Position numbers and translations under genes: made by a program. From positions 1 through 11,561 of the forward strand of contig JAUWMJ010000043.1 in the NCBI GenBank assembly GCA_030613225.1: a stretch of DNA of 11,561 bases, in the 5' to 3' direction. This document shows positions 1 through 5,937 of the stretch, piece after piece. Numbering within the stretch: the stretch's first letter is position 1; each line of letters starts with the position of its first letter. The notes beneath the pieces were generated by a model. That model was not told the origin of the DNA. It saw nothing but the letters and a program-made list of their open reading frames with translations, and ran no database searches. This stretch comes from Desulfobacterales bacterium. Lineage in GTDB: Bacteria > Desulfobacterota > Desulfobacteria > Desulfobacterales > JAUWMJ01.

Positions 1-393
1 CTATCAGATCCGGTTAACTGGATTGATCCATACGGTTTATTCGATCTAAAGAAGATTTTCAGACCTGTTACAAAATATGGCACCAAAAAATTTATCAGCC
101 CTATAATAAACAAGTATGTTGAAAGCCCTAGTGGTCAACGAATAATCACAGCAGGGATCACTGGTGCAGCTGGAGGTTTTGCGGCAGGTGCTGTTGGTGG
201 TGCCTTTGCAGGAGCGGCATCTACAGGGCCTTTAGCTGGAATTGGTGCCCTTCCTGGCGCTATTGTAGGTGGAATATCAGGTTTTTCTACTGGATTAGCA
301 AGTGGGCTTCTTTATCAAACACTACTTGAGATATTTGGTGTGCCGGAAAAGCTTGAAGAAATTAAAGATTCTTTAAACGATAATCCATGTTAG
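1..393 (+). CDS. Rhs-family polymorphic toxin, C-terminal end (5' end outside window)
   Basis: An open frame enters from the left edge and ends at TAG 391-393, giving 130 visible residues. The first residues, DPVNWIDPYGL (residues 3-13), match the conserved end of the Rhs/YD-repeat core (DPxNxxDPxGL), after which these proteins carry a variable toxic tip. Here the tip is about 117 residues. It has a basic segment (to about residue 48), then a long Gly/Ala-rich hydrophobic stretch (about 51-106) with repeated small-residue spacing such as GAAGGFAAGAVGGAFAG, then a short charged tail ending in Cys. No nuclease or deaminase motif is visible. Gly-zipper stretches of this kind occur in membrane-inserting effectors, so a pore-forming role is possible, but this is inference. 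Rhs proteins usually act as secreted or contact-dependent antibacterial toxins. The gene 46 nt downstream is a plausible immunity partner. Confidence 0.85.
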   Translation, partial: LSDPVNWIDPYGLFDLKKIFRPVTKYGTKKFISPIINKYVESPSGQRIITAGITGAAGGFAAGAVGGAFAGAASTGPLAGIGALPGAIVGGISGFSTGLASGLLYQTLLEIFGVPEKLEEIKDSLNDNPC

Positions 394-439
394 TAGATAA
401 GGCTTTCCGCTTAGACTATTTAAGGAAATTATAACATTT

Positions 440-676
440 ATGATCTGGGTTACATGCAGCTGCTGCAATAAAAGGATCAAGCATATAAAAAAAGAGCTGG
501 GAGGTGTGTTTTTACTCTTTCTGATCATCCCTTTTGTTTTTATATTTGGGATTAATGCAGCTTCAATAGTGTATAGCATTTTATTCCTTTCTGTCGGATT
601 ATATTGGATATTGACTAAACCATCAAAAAAATTTATTTGTAAGGCATGCTTACCCGAAGAAAAAAAGAAATCATAG
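440..676 (+). CDS. Small two-TM protein with paired CxxC knuckles; candidate immunity protein
   Basis: This 78-residue protein is not a family I can name. Two adjacent hydrophobic segments (about residues 22-38 and 41-58) form a likely transmembrane hairpin. A CSCC motif near the N-terminus (Cys6 and Cys9 form a CxxC) and a second CxxC (Cys67, Cys70) lie on either side of the hairpin. They would sit on the same membrane face, as in a split zinc-ribbon or a redox pair. The C-terminus is strongly basic. An AAGGA sequence at 422-426 lies about 13 nt upstream of the ATG, a long but usable spacing. It directly follows the Rhs toxin tip on the same strand, and a terminator comes just after it, so the two probably share a transcript. 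Genes in this position are commonly the cognate immunity proteins, and a membrane-located partner would suit a membrane-acting toxin. The function is inferred from position and topology only. Confidence 0.6.
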   Translation: MIWVTCSCCNKRIKHIKKELGGVFLLFLIIPFVFIFGINAASIVYSILFLSVGLYWILTKPSKKFICKACLPEEKKKS

Positions 677-704
677 AAAAGTAAGCAAATTCCTAATTAT
701 ACCG

Positions 705-747
705 AGGCGGTTGAAGGTACTTTTTCTTAACCGCCTTTTCCTTTTTT
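705..747 (+). terminator. Rho-independent terminator after the Rhs/immunity pair
   Basis: AGGCGGTT (705-712) pairs exactly with AACCGCCT (729-736). The stem can be lengthened past a one-base bulge by GAAG against CTT. A T-rich run follows immediately (TTTTCCTTTTTT, 736-747). It lies about 30 nt after the stop codon of the small two-TM gene, as expected for the end of that transcript. Confidence 0.75.
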
Positions 748-780
748 GGGTAGGGTGGCGGAAGAATGTTAAAATCAGAC

Positions 781-966
781 AGCCGCTTACCTTCCGCATT
801 GCCCCGCCTGGCGTGATGCCTGCCCCTGATTACATAATCCGGATTATCGCTGACATTGCACCGCTTTGTTTTTTTAAAATAGATGCAATGTACGATAATT
901 AAGTTCAGATTATGTAAGAAGATGCAGGCAGCATGACAGGCGGGGCTTTAAAATAGACAAGCGGCT
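781..966. repeat. 186-nt imperfect palindrome, MITE-like or bidirectional structured element
   Basis: A series of perfectly complementary blocks is nested around one centre: AGCCGCTT 781-788 with 959-966; GCCCCGCCTG 801-810 with 937-946; TGCCTGC 817-823 with 924-930; TTACATAATC 830-839 with 908-917; ATTATCG 843-849 with 893-899; and ACATTGCA 853-860 with 884-891. The loop is about 23 nt. The gaps between the outer blocks are equal on both sides (12 and 12 nt, then 19 and 19 nt), so the whole is one long symmetric cruciform or hairpin. Motifs of the form TTAAAATAGA recur near the left edge, in the loop and near the right edge. No protein is encoded; a 63-residue reading frame through it has no family resemblance. 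It separates two convergent transcription units. No obvious target-site duplication was found. Confidence 0.7.
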
Positions 967-986
967 TCCTTTAATAAAATGCGGAT

Positions 987-1232
987 TTATATTGTATCGT
1001 TATATATTGCTTGATGCCTTAGATAATCTGCACTGATTTTTAATTGTTGTTTTAGATCATCTTCCAACTGAAAGATATCTGCCAAACTCGCTTTGAAGGG
1101 AGTATCAATATTATAATATTTAATTTTTCTATTTTCCCATATTTGGGTTATTGTATCTGAGCATTTCATTACCTGTTCATAATTTTTTTCACCAATGTAA
1201 TATCTGTTTTCAATAGCTTTATTTTCACTCAT
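987..1232 (-). CDS. Hypothetical helical protein; probable C-terminal half of the upstream ORF's product
   Basis: This 81-residue ORF is charged and mostly helical, with no signal or membrane segment. Its ATG (1232-1230) overlaps the TGA of the preceding ORF (1231-1229) in an ATGA arrangement, so it could be made by translational coupling. However, the -1 frame reads open upstream of this ATG through ADDIKD back to the A7 tract in the preceding ORF. The joined sequence EKK-ADDIKD-MSENK is a smooth helical continuation. This makes it likely that the segment is the C-terminal half of one ~195-residue protein, split by a mutation or joined by frameshifting. The part around residues 8-20 (IENRYYIGEKNYE) resembles, from memory only, helical proteins with an N-terminal TM anchor found across bacteria. 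Function unknown. Confidence 0.55.
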   Translation of the reverse strand: MSENKAIENRYYIGEKNYEQVMKCSDTITQIWENRKIKYYNIDTPFKASLADIFQLEDDLKQQLKISADYLRHQAIYNDTI

Positions 1233-1573
1233 ATCTTTAATGTCGTCTGCTTTTTTTCTATTTTTACGATTTCTTCTTTAATTTTTGCAACCTTTTCATT
1301 GTCAAGAAGAAGGAACGACGGAATACTATGCATTTGGTAAAGAGAATAGAGCTTTGAAACTTCTTGATCATATAAATATACCAGCCTCCATACTTCTCCG
1401 GCTTTATTAGCTATCTCGTTAGCACTTTCAATGCGAACTTTATCCGCTGTTTTAAGATTTTCTGCTATACGATTGCCGCAAAACAATGCTACCAGAAGAA
1501 ATAATCCTATTAACAATCTGTCTATAAAAATTTTTATTAAATCTTTTTTGAATCTCCTTTTTGGATTTTTCAT
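1229..1573 (-). CDS. Hypothetical membrane-anchored helical protein (N-terminal half)
   Basis: The protein has 114 residues. A very basic N-terminus (residues 1-14) is followed by one transmembrane segment (about 15-33), then a long charged helical region, which fits a type II membrane protein with a cytoplasmic N-terminus by the positive-inside rule. An AAGGAAA Shine-Dalgarno sequence overlaps the stop codon of the gene upstream, with only 10 nt between the genes, so the two are co-transcribed. After residue 108 the frame passes A AAA AAG and ends six codons later. A -1 shift there would give a 195-residue product that includes the following ORF. I do not recognise a named family. Confidence 0.6.
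   Translation of the reverse strand: MKNPKRRFKKDLIKIFIDRLLIGLFLLVALFCGNRIAENLKTADKVRIESANEIANKAGEVWRLVYLYDQEVSKLYSLYQMHSIPSFLLLDNEKVAKIKEEIVKIEKKQTTLKI
1250..1256 (-). other. A AAA AAG slippery heptamer at the junction of two ORFs
   Basis: The minus strand reads ATA GAA AAA AAG CAG in the upstream frame, so the heptamer A AAA AAG is in the exact register that permits tandem -1 slippage in bacteria. After the shift, the frame continues GCA GAC GAC ATT AAA GAT ATG into the downstream ORF. The seven-A tract could equally support transcriptional slippage or be the site of a one-base deletion. I see no strong downstream stem or well-placed internal Shine-Dalgarno sequence, so programmed use is not shown. 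Confidence 0.45.
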
Positions 1574-1583
1574 TAAAATTTCC

Positions 1584-1853
1584 TTATGTATTTAAATGAG
1601 GTTTTACAACGCCTTCAACTTGATTTTTAACAATCATTGCATCAATCAGTTTAACCACAGCTTCTTTGTCTTCTGTTTCAAAATCCTCTAATGATCGAAA
1701 CCGTTCCAATAATCGAATGTTATGCAAGGGTCTTTCATCTGAACGGTTCCCTGTTAACAGATAATTAACGGTCGTATCCAAAACTTCAGCAATAAGGACG
1801 AGCTTGTCTAAATATTTGGTATCAAAGCTTGCATAGTGAATAGCGACAAGCAT
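1584..1853 (-). pseudogene. XRE/Cro-CI-type regulator remnant lacking its DNA-binding half
   Basis: The 89-residue reading frame contains LDKLVLIAEVLDTTVNYLLTGN at about residues 16-37. This is the hallmark last part of an HTH_3 (Cro/CI) domain, where LDKLV-IA-VL-TT-DYLL follows the recognition helix and wing. The residues after it (ERFRSLEDFETEDKEAVVKLIDAMIV) match the typical short tail of such proteins. The preceding ~45 residues that form helices 1-3 are absent. An in-frame TGA lies 12 codons before the ATG, and only 47 nt separate the ATG from the rmuC stop codon, so the missing half cannot be present in another frame without lying in rmuC. No Shine-Dalgarno sequence precedes the ATG. 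It is therefore most likely a 5'-truncated remnant, which may still be transcribed with the two genes after it. Confidence 0.65.
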
Positions 1854-1900
1854 TTTAATGAATGGGCGGTTGAAGAGTTTTTTCTTTAATCAATCTTCAA

Positions 1901-3226
1901 TCAAACTGTGTTTTCTTCTTCCGCAATCAGTTTCGCCGTATCATCCATGGGTATTTCCTGGACTTTTTTAAGCTTGCGTTCAATGGCACGGGTCCTCACT
2001 TGTGCCTTGTCTATTGTGTTGCTGGCTTCCTGGAGTTTCTTTTTCGTTTTCGCCAGAACGTCACCGAATTTGCCGAATTCGGTTTTTACTATACCCAGCA
2101 GTTCCCATACTTCGCTTGAACGTTTTTCTATGGCAAGGGTCCTGAAACCCATATGAAGGCTGTTGAGCAGTGCGGCCAGTGTAGTCGGCCCGGTAACGAC
2201 AATACGGTATTCACGCTGGAGCATATCGCACAAACCTGGCCGGCGCAACACTTCAGCATACAAACCTTCAACAGGTAGAAACATAATACCGAAATCAGTG
2301 GTGTTAGGTGGATCAATATACTTTTCCCTGATTTGTTTCGCTTCGGCCTTTATGCGCATTTCCAGACTTTTTATTGCTTTTTCGGCCAGTTCCTTGTCCG
2401 CATTTTCCTGTGCATCAATAAGACGCTGGTAATCTTCCTGGGGAAATTTGGAATCTATCGGCATCCAGACGACTTTTTCCTTATCCGGATCCTGTCCGGG
2501 AAGTTTTATGGCAAACTCAACTCTTTCGTTGCTGTTTTTCCTGGTGGCTACATTAACACCATACTGTTCGGAAGTTAAAATCTGTTCGAGAATATTGCCC
2601 AGTTGAATTTCGCCCCATGTACCTCGAGTTTTCACATTGGTTAATACTTTCTTTAAGTCACCAACCCCTGTGGCAAGGGTGCGCATTTCTCCCAGCCCTT
2701 TGTACACCTGCTCAAGGCGTTCGCTGACCTGTTTAAAAGATTCACCAAGACGCTTTTCCAGGGTGGATTGCAGTTTTTCATCAACCGTGGCGCGCATCTG
2801 TTCCAGCTTTTTGCTATTGTCTTCCTGCAATGCACGAAGTTGATTTTCCATGCTCAGGCGCATTGTCTCCAATTTTTTTTCGTTGAGCTTGGTCATATCT
2901 CCAAGTTGTCTAGAGAAGGAATCGAGCTGGCCTTTTTGCATACCGGCGTTTTCCGTCATCCTTTTTAGCAATGAATCACTGAAATCCTTTAAGGATTTGC
3001 TGAGTTCCTCGCGCGCGGTTTTCGCACTGCCGGCTGTTTCTTTCCGGTTCCTGGAGATTTCGTCTTTTATAACAAGTTCGGTTTGCTGATGCCTGTTTTC
3101 AAGGGATGACAAACTTTCTTTCAGTTTAGCTATAGTCTCATCCGGTTTGCGTTTAAAGAGGATAAAAAGAAGGATAAGTGAACAAATGGAGAGTAAGCCG
3201 ACAAGAATTAACAATATTTCGTTCAT
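1901..3226 (-). CDS. rmuC: DNA recombination protein RmuC homolog
   Basis: This is a complete 441-residue RmuC-family protein, close to the usual length (E. coli about 475). An N-terminal transmembrane anchor (about residues 3-24) is followed by a long coiled coil (about 30-190), then the conserved RmuC domain. Typical segments are NVKTRGTWGEIQLGNILEQIL, MPIDSKFPQEDYQRL, FGIMFLPVEGLYAEVLRRPG and ALLNSLHMGFRTLAIEK. The family is linked to limiting genome rearrangement at inverted repeats and is predicted to have a nuclease-like fold; the biochemical activity is poorly defined. The start is supported by AAAAGGACC about 8 nt upstream of the ATG. It is divergent from the CoA-transferase gene and may read through into the remnant regulator cluster, because no clear terminator follows its TGA. 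Confidence 0.95.
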   Translation of the reverse strand: MNEILLILVGLLSICSLILLFILFKRKPDETIAKLKESLSSLENRHQQTELVIKDEISRNRKETAGSAKTAREELSKSLKDFSDSLLKRMTENAGMQKGQLDSFSRQLGDMTKLNEKKLETMRLSMENQLRALQEDNSKKLEQMRATVDEKLQSTLEKRLGESFKQVSERLEQVYKGLGEMRTLATGVGDLKKVLTNVKTRGTWGEIQLGNILEQILTSEQYGVNVATRKNSNERVEFAIKLPGQDPDKEKVVWMPIDSKFPQEDYQRLIDAQENADKELAEKAIKSLEMRIKAEAKQIREKYIDPPNTTDFGIMFLPVEGLYAEVLRRPGLCDMLQREYRIVVTGPTTLAALLNSLHMGFRTLAIEKRSSEVWELLGIVKTEFGKFGDVLAKTKKKLQEASNTIDKAQVRTRAIERKLKKVQEIPMDDTAKLIAEEENTV

Positions 3227-3263
3227 TAACTGGTCCTTTTTTACATTTGTTTACCACCCCGGA

Positions 3264-3284
3264 GGAATAACCCTTCGGGATTCC
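3264..3284. repeat. Small hairpin in the rmuC 5' region
   Basis: GGAAT (3264-3268) pairs with ATTCC (3280-3284), and CCC (3271-3273) with GGG (3277-3279), around a TTC loop with a two-base bulge. It lies about 40 nt upstream of the rmuC ATG and would be in its leader RNA. It may be part of an extragenic repeat; no function can be assigned from one copy. Confidence 0.4.
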
Positions 3285-3339
3285 ACAGGGCAGGCGCATT
3301 TTCACGGATATTTCACTGAATTATTTGATACGCTATATA

Positions 3340-3493
3340 TGATGAATTCGTAAAAAGTCGAATTCATCAGGTTTTAGGTGTTAAGTTTTAGGTTTTATGT
3401 TAATGATATTATCTGTTTTAATAGAGACTTAAAACTTAAATCCTAAAACTTAAAACGTTTCGTAAAAAGTGGTTTTTTGACTTTTTACGAAAC
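3340..3493. repeat. Composite palindromic repeat with TTCGTAAAAAGT motifs
   Basis: Three nested or adjacent inverted repeats occupy the intergenic region. TGATGAATTCG (3340-3350) pairs perfectly with 3359-3369 around TAAAAAGT. TTAAGTTTTAGG (3381-3392) pairs with 3442-3453. GTTTCGTAAAAAGT (3457-3470) pairs perfectly over 14 bp with 3480-3493. The 12-mer TTCGTAAAAAGT is found at 3347-3358 and 3459-3470, and its inverse at 3480-3491, so the block is built from one sequence family. It has no coding potential. It resembles an interspersed extragenic palindromic element rather than a single terminator, although the 14-bp hairpin with a T-rich loop could also influence transcription. Confidence 0.7.
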
Positions 3494-3624
3494 CGTCAAT
3501 TTATTATCAGTGATATTCCGTGCCCTTCCGTGGTGAAAAACTATACGGAAACGCATCTTTCGAGTCAAGGATTAATCCGCGGCTTGATCCACGGCATAAT
3601 CCGCAACGTTTGTTCCAATAATTG

Positions 3625-3653
3625 CATTATCAAGGAACTTCTTCTTGATAATG
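3625..3653. promoter_or_regulatory. Perfect 10-bp dyad, candidate operator
   Basis: CATTATCAAG (3625-3634) and CTTGATAATG (3644-3653) are exact reverse complements separated by 9 nt. The right arm contains the TTGATA taken as the -35 of the promoter for the CoA-transferase/GNAT gene. A repressor bound here would block that promoter. The centre-to-centre distance of the half sites is 19 nt. A smaller dyad (ATCAT-A-ATGAT, 3690-3700) abuts the Shine-Dalgarno sequence. The binding protein is unknown. Confidence 0.45.
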
Positions 3654-3673
3654 AAAGACGGATCATGTATTTT
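3645..3673 (+). promoter_or_regulatory. Putative sigma70-type promoter of the CoA-transferase/GNAT gene
   Basis: TTGATA (3645-3650, five of six consensus bases) and TATTTT (3668-3673, four of six) are 17 bp apart. Transcription would begin near 3680, leaving a ~33-nt leader before the ATG at 3713. This would exclude the longer in-frame ATG at 3530. Confidence 0.45.
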
Positions 3674-3700
3674 GCATTCCGCATCGCATATCATAATGAT

Positions 3701-3715
3701 AAGGAGACAGCTATG
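3701..3715 (+). promoter_or_regulatory. Shine-Dalgarno that sets the start at 3713
   Basis: AAGGAG (3701-3706) lies 6 nt before ATG 3713. The upstream in-frame ATG at 3530 has no comparable site, and the 61 residues it would add resemble nothing in the family. Confidence 0.85.
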
Positions 3716-5590
3716 TCAAAACAGGGATATTGGGCGGATAATTATATTAGTAATAAACGTTCGGCCTCAGATGCTATAAAATTAATAAAACCAGGCCGGA
3801 GGGTCTTCATCGGTTCCTCCTGCGGAGAACCGCAATATCTTATCAGGGCACTTTCTGAAGCTTCAAGTCGCTTGACGGATATCGAAATTGTGCGTCTGCT
3901 GGCCCTGGAAAGCACTCCATTGACGTTGATTGCAAACAAAACAATGGATCATTCGTTAAACATCAGGTCTTTTTACCTGGGCTCTGCTAAACCGCAGGGG
4001 ATAGCAAGAAACAAGCGCTTTATAACTCCCATGAACCTTTCGGCGATCCCGCGTCTTTTCAGGAGCAGAAGACTCCCCATTAATGTAGCCCTGATTCAGG
4101 TATCACCGCCGGACGATTTCGGGTGGATGAGCCTTGGAATTTCCGTAGATATCACCCTGGCGGCAGCCTTGTCTGCAGATTTTGTTATTGCCCAGGTTAA
4201 TTCCAGGATGCCGAGAGTCCTTGGTCAAAGTTTTATCCATGTAAATGATGTGGATGTTTTTGTTGAACATGATGAGCAACTGCTAACCATCGAAGAAGCA
4301 CCTGAATCGGAGCCGGCAAATAAGATAGGCAGCCTCATCGCAAGGCTGATAGAAGACGGCTCTACCATTCAGATAAGTCTGGGAACAACTCCCCAGGCAA
4401 CCCTTACCGCTTTGGCTGACAAGAACGATCTGGGAATACACAGTCAGTACATCACCGATAATATTATGCACCTTGTATCAAGGGGGGTTGTAACAAACAG
4501 AAAAAAAGGGTTTAACGAAGGAAAGCTCGTGGCAAGCAGTGCCATCGGTACACAGGCACTCTATGAATTCATACATGATAATCCTGCCATTGATTTTCAC
4601 CCTTCGGATTATGTGAATGATCCGGGTATTATTTCCCGCCATAATAGGATGGTCTCCATGAACGTGGCGCTGGCTATAGACCTGACTGGGCAGGTTGCTG
4701 CCGATGCTATGCCGCATAACCATTTTTCAGGAGTGACCGGCATGCTCGACTTTGTCCGAGGATCGGCCCAGGCGGAAGGGGGAAAAGCGATCCTTATGCT
4801 AACGTCAACATCAAGAGACGGCAAGAAAAGCCGCATTGTTCCGATGCTAAATGACACAGCGGTTGTTGTTCCGAGAGGGGATGTCAATTATGTAGTTACG
4901 GAATTCGGAGCAGTGAATCTCTTCGGTAAAAGCCTCCAGGAGAGGGCAATGGCCATGGTAAGTATTTCCCACCCGGATTTTCGGGATGAACTGTTTTATG
5001 AGGCAAAAAAAATCGGTCTGATCAGTGATACACGAACCTTGAGGGAATCGATTATACACGGCATTTATCCTTTTCAGCTTGAAGAGACCAGGAAGATCGA
5101 TGGGGAAGAGGTAACCATCCGACCGGCGAAACCGGTGGACGAAAGAAGGATACAGGAGCATTTTTATAACCTTGATAAAACCGATATTGTTTCAAGATTT
5201 TTCCATGAAAAAACCAGTTTTGTGCGTGACGAGGCGGAAAGTGTCTCCCAGATTGACTATATAAAAGATCTGACTATTGTAGCGGTTGTAGGGGAGTTTG
5301 GATTTGGAAGGGTCGTTGGTATCGGAGAGTACCTTCTTGACCCGTCAAAAAATATCGCAGAAGTTGCTTTTTCCATAAGCAAAGAATTTCAGGGTAAAGG
5401 ACTCGGCAAGATCTTGCTAAAAAAACTTTGCATGGCTGCACGGGAAAACGGAATTGCAGGCCTGGTTGCATACACCTCTCAAGGAAACAAAGGTATGATA
5501 AAACTGTTTAATACCTTGCCTTTTAAAACAAAGACCTTCTTTGACGGTGAAATGCTTTCGTTAAGTTGCCGTTTTGATGAGATTGAGTAA
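3713..5590 (+). CDS. Acyl-CoA hydrolase/CoA-transferase fused to a C-terminal GNAT acetyltransferase domain
   Basis: From the ATG at 3713 the protein has 625 residues. Residues ~1-440 are an acetyl-CoA hydrolase/transferase (4-hydroxybutyrate or acetate CoA-transferase type). It has GRRVFIGSSCGEP near 29-40, a G-T-T-P motif at 224-227, a conserved GTQALYEF / FHPSDYVNDP block, GVTGMLDFVRGSA from about 340, and VVTEFGAVNLFGK late in the domain. Residues ~467-625 are a GNAT domain with the acetyl-CoA pyrophosphate loop QGKGLG at 560-565. In the family the active-site Glu lies in LGxHxE and forms a glutamyl-CoA thioester; here the corresponding segment is LGIHSQ with Gln245 (CAG). The protein may thus be altered in catalysis, or use the position differently. 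Family members move CoA between acetate and other acids, or hydrolyse acyl-CoA; the GNAT half could acetylate a protein or small molecule. It is upstream of the CODH/ACS operon but separated by 360 nt with its own promoter signals. It is cytoplasmic; the substrate is unknown. Confidence 0.92.
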   Translation: MSKQGYWADNYISNKRSASDAIKLIKPGRRVFIGSSCGEPQYLIRALSEASSRLTDIEIVRLLALESTPLTLIANKTMDHSLNIRSFYLGSAKPQGIARNKRFITPMNLSAIPRLFRSRRLPINVALIQVSPPDDFGWMSLGISVDITLAAALSADFVIAQVNSRMPRVLGQSFIHVNDVDVFVEHDEQLLTIEEAPESEPANKIGSLIARLIEDGSTIQISLGTTPQATLTALADKNDLGIHSQYITDNIMHLVSRGVVTNRKKGFNEGKLVASSAIGTQALYEFIHDNPAIDFHPSDYVNDPGIISRHNRMVSMNVALAIDLTGQVAADAMPHNHFSGVTGMLDFVRGSAQAEGGKAILMLTSTSRDGKKSRIVPMLNDTAVVVPRGDVNYVVTEFGAVNLFGKSLQERAMAMVSISHPDFRDELFYEAKKIGLISDTRTLRESIIHGIYPFQLEETRKIDGEEVTIRPAKPVDERRIQEHFYNLDKTDIVSRFFHEKTSFVRDEAESVSQIDYIKDLTIVAVVGEFGFGRVVGIGEYLLDPSKNIAEVAFSISKEFQGKGLGKILLKKLCMAARENGIAGLVAYTSQGNKGMIKLFNTLPFKTKTFFDGEMLSLSCRFDEIE

Positions 5591-5600
5591 TATTGAATCT

Positions 5601-5629
5601 TATTTAATTATAAAACGATATTTAATTAT
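5601..5629. repeat. 11-nt direct repeat TATTTAATTAT, two copies
   Basis: TATTTAATTAT is found at 5601-5611 and 5619-5629 with an 18-nt period, ending 9 nt before the TTGACA of the putative cdhD promoter. Its position suits an upstream A-tract/UP element or tandem activator sites, but AT-rich chance repetition is possible. Confidence 0.4.
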
Positions 5630-5638
5630 GATAGTCTA

Positions 5639-5667
5639 TTGACAAATCAAAGCTGCCAATATATGTA
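5639..5667 (+). promoter_or_regulatory. Putative promoter of the cdhD-cooS-acsB operon
   Basis: A consensus TTGACA occurs at 5639-5644. The best -10 candidates are imperfect: TATATG at 5660-5665 (15-bp spacing, four of six) or TATGTA at 5662-5667 (17-bp spacing, three of six). If used, the leader RNA would be about 280 nt. The weak -10 suggests dependence on an activator or a different start further downstream. Confidence 0.35.
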
Positions 5668-5937
5668 AACTCTTTGATAAAATGCAGGACAGACCGGTTT
5701 GTAATTTCAGTCATGTGCTTGTTAACTTATCGTTTTTATAGAAAATATCAATTTATCATCTCCATATTCCCTGTTAATTTATAACAATAATTCTACCGAC
5801 GTAGATTTTAATAAAAAAACAGCTTAACGAAAGGGGGGGTGAATTTAATTTTAAATCAGGGCATAATGTTTTTGCCCATTTGGCGTTAACAAATGAGAAT
5901 TGCGGCTAAGAAAGCTGTAATTAATGATTTTCCATCT

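Noticed and set aside
711..902. 63-codon plus-strand ORF
   Set aside because: It begins inside the terminator and runs through the long palindrome, with no coding character.
1870..1900. TTGAAGA/TCTTCAA inverted repeat after the rmuC stop as a terminator
   Set aside because: Only 7 bp with an 18-nt loop and no T-run after it in the direction of rmuC transcription.
3530..3712. 61-codon N-terminal extension of the CoA-transferase/GNAT protein
   Set aside because: It has no Shine-Dalgarno sequence, the added residues do not resemble the family, and a promoter and strong ribosome site lie just before ATG 3713.
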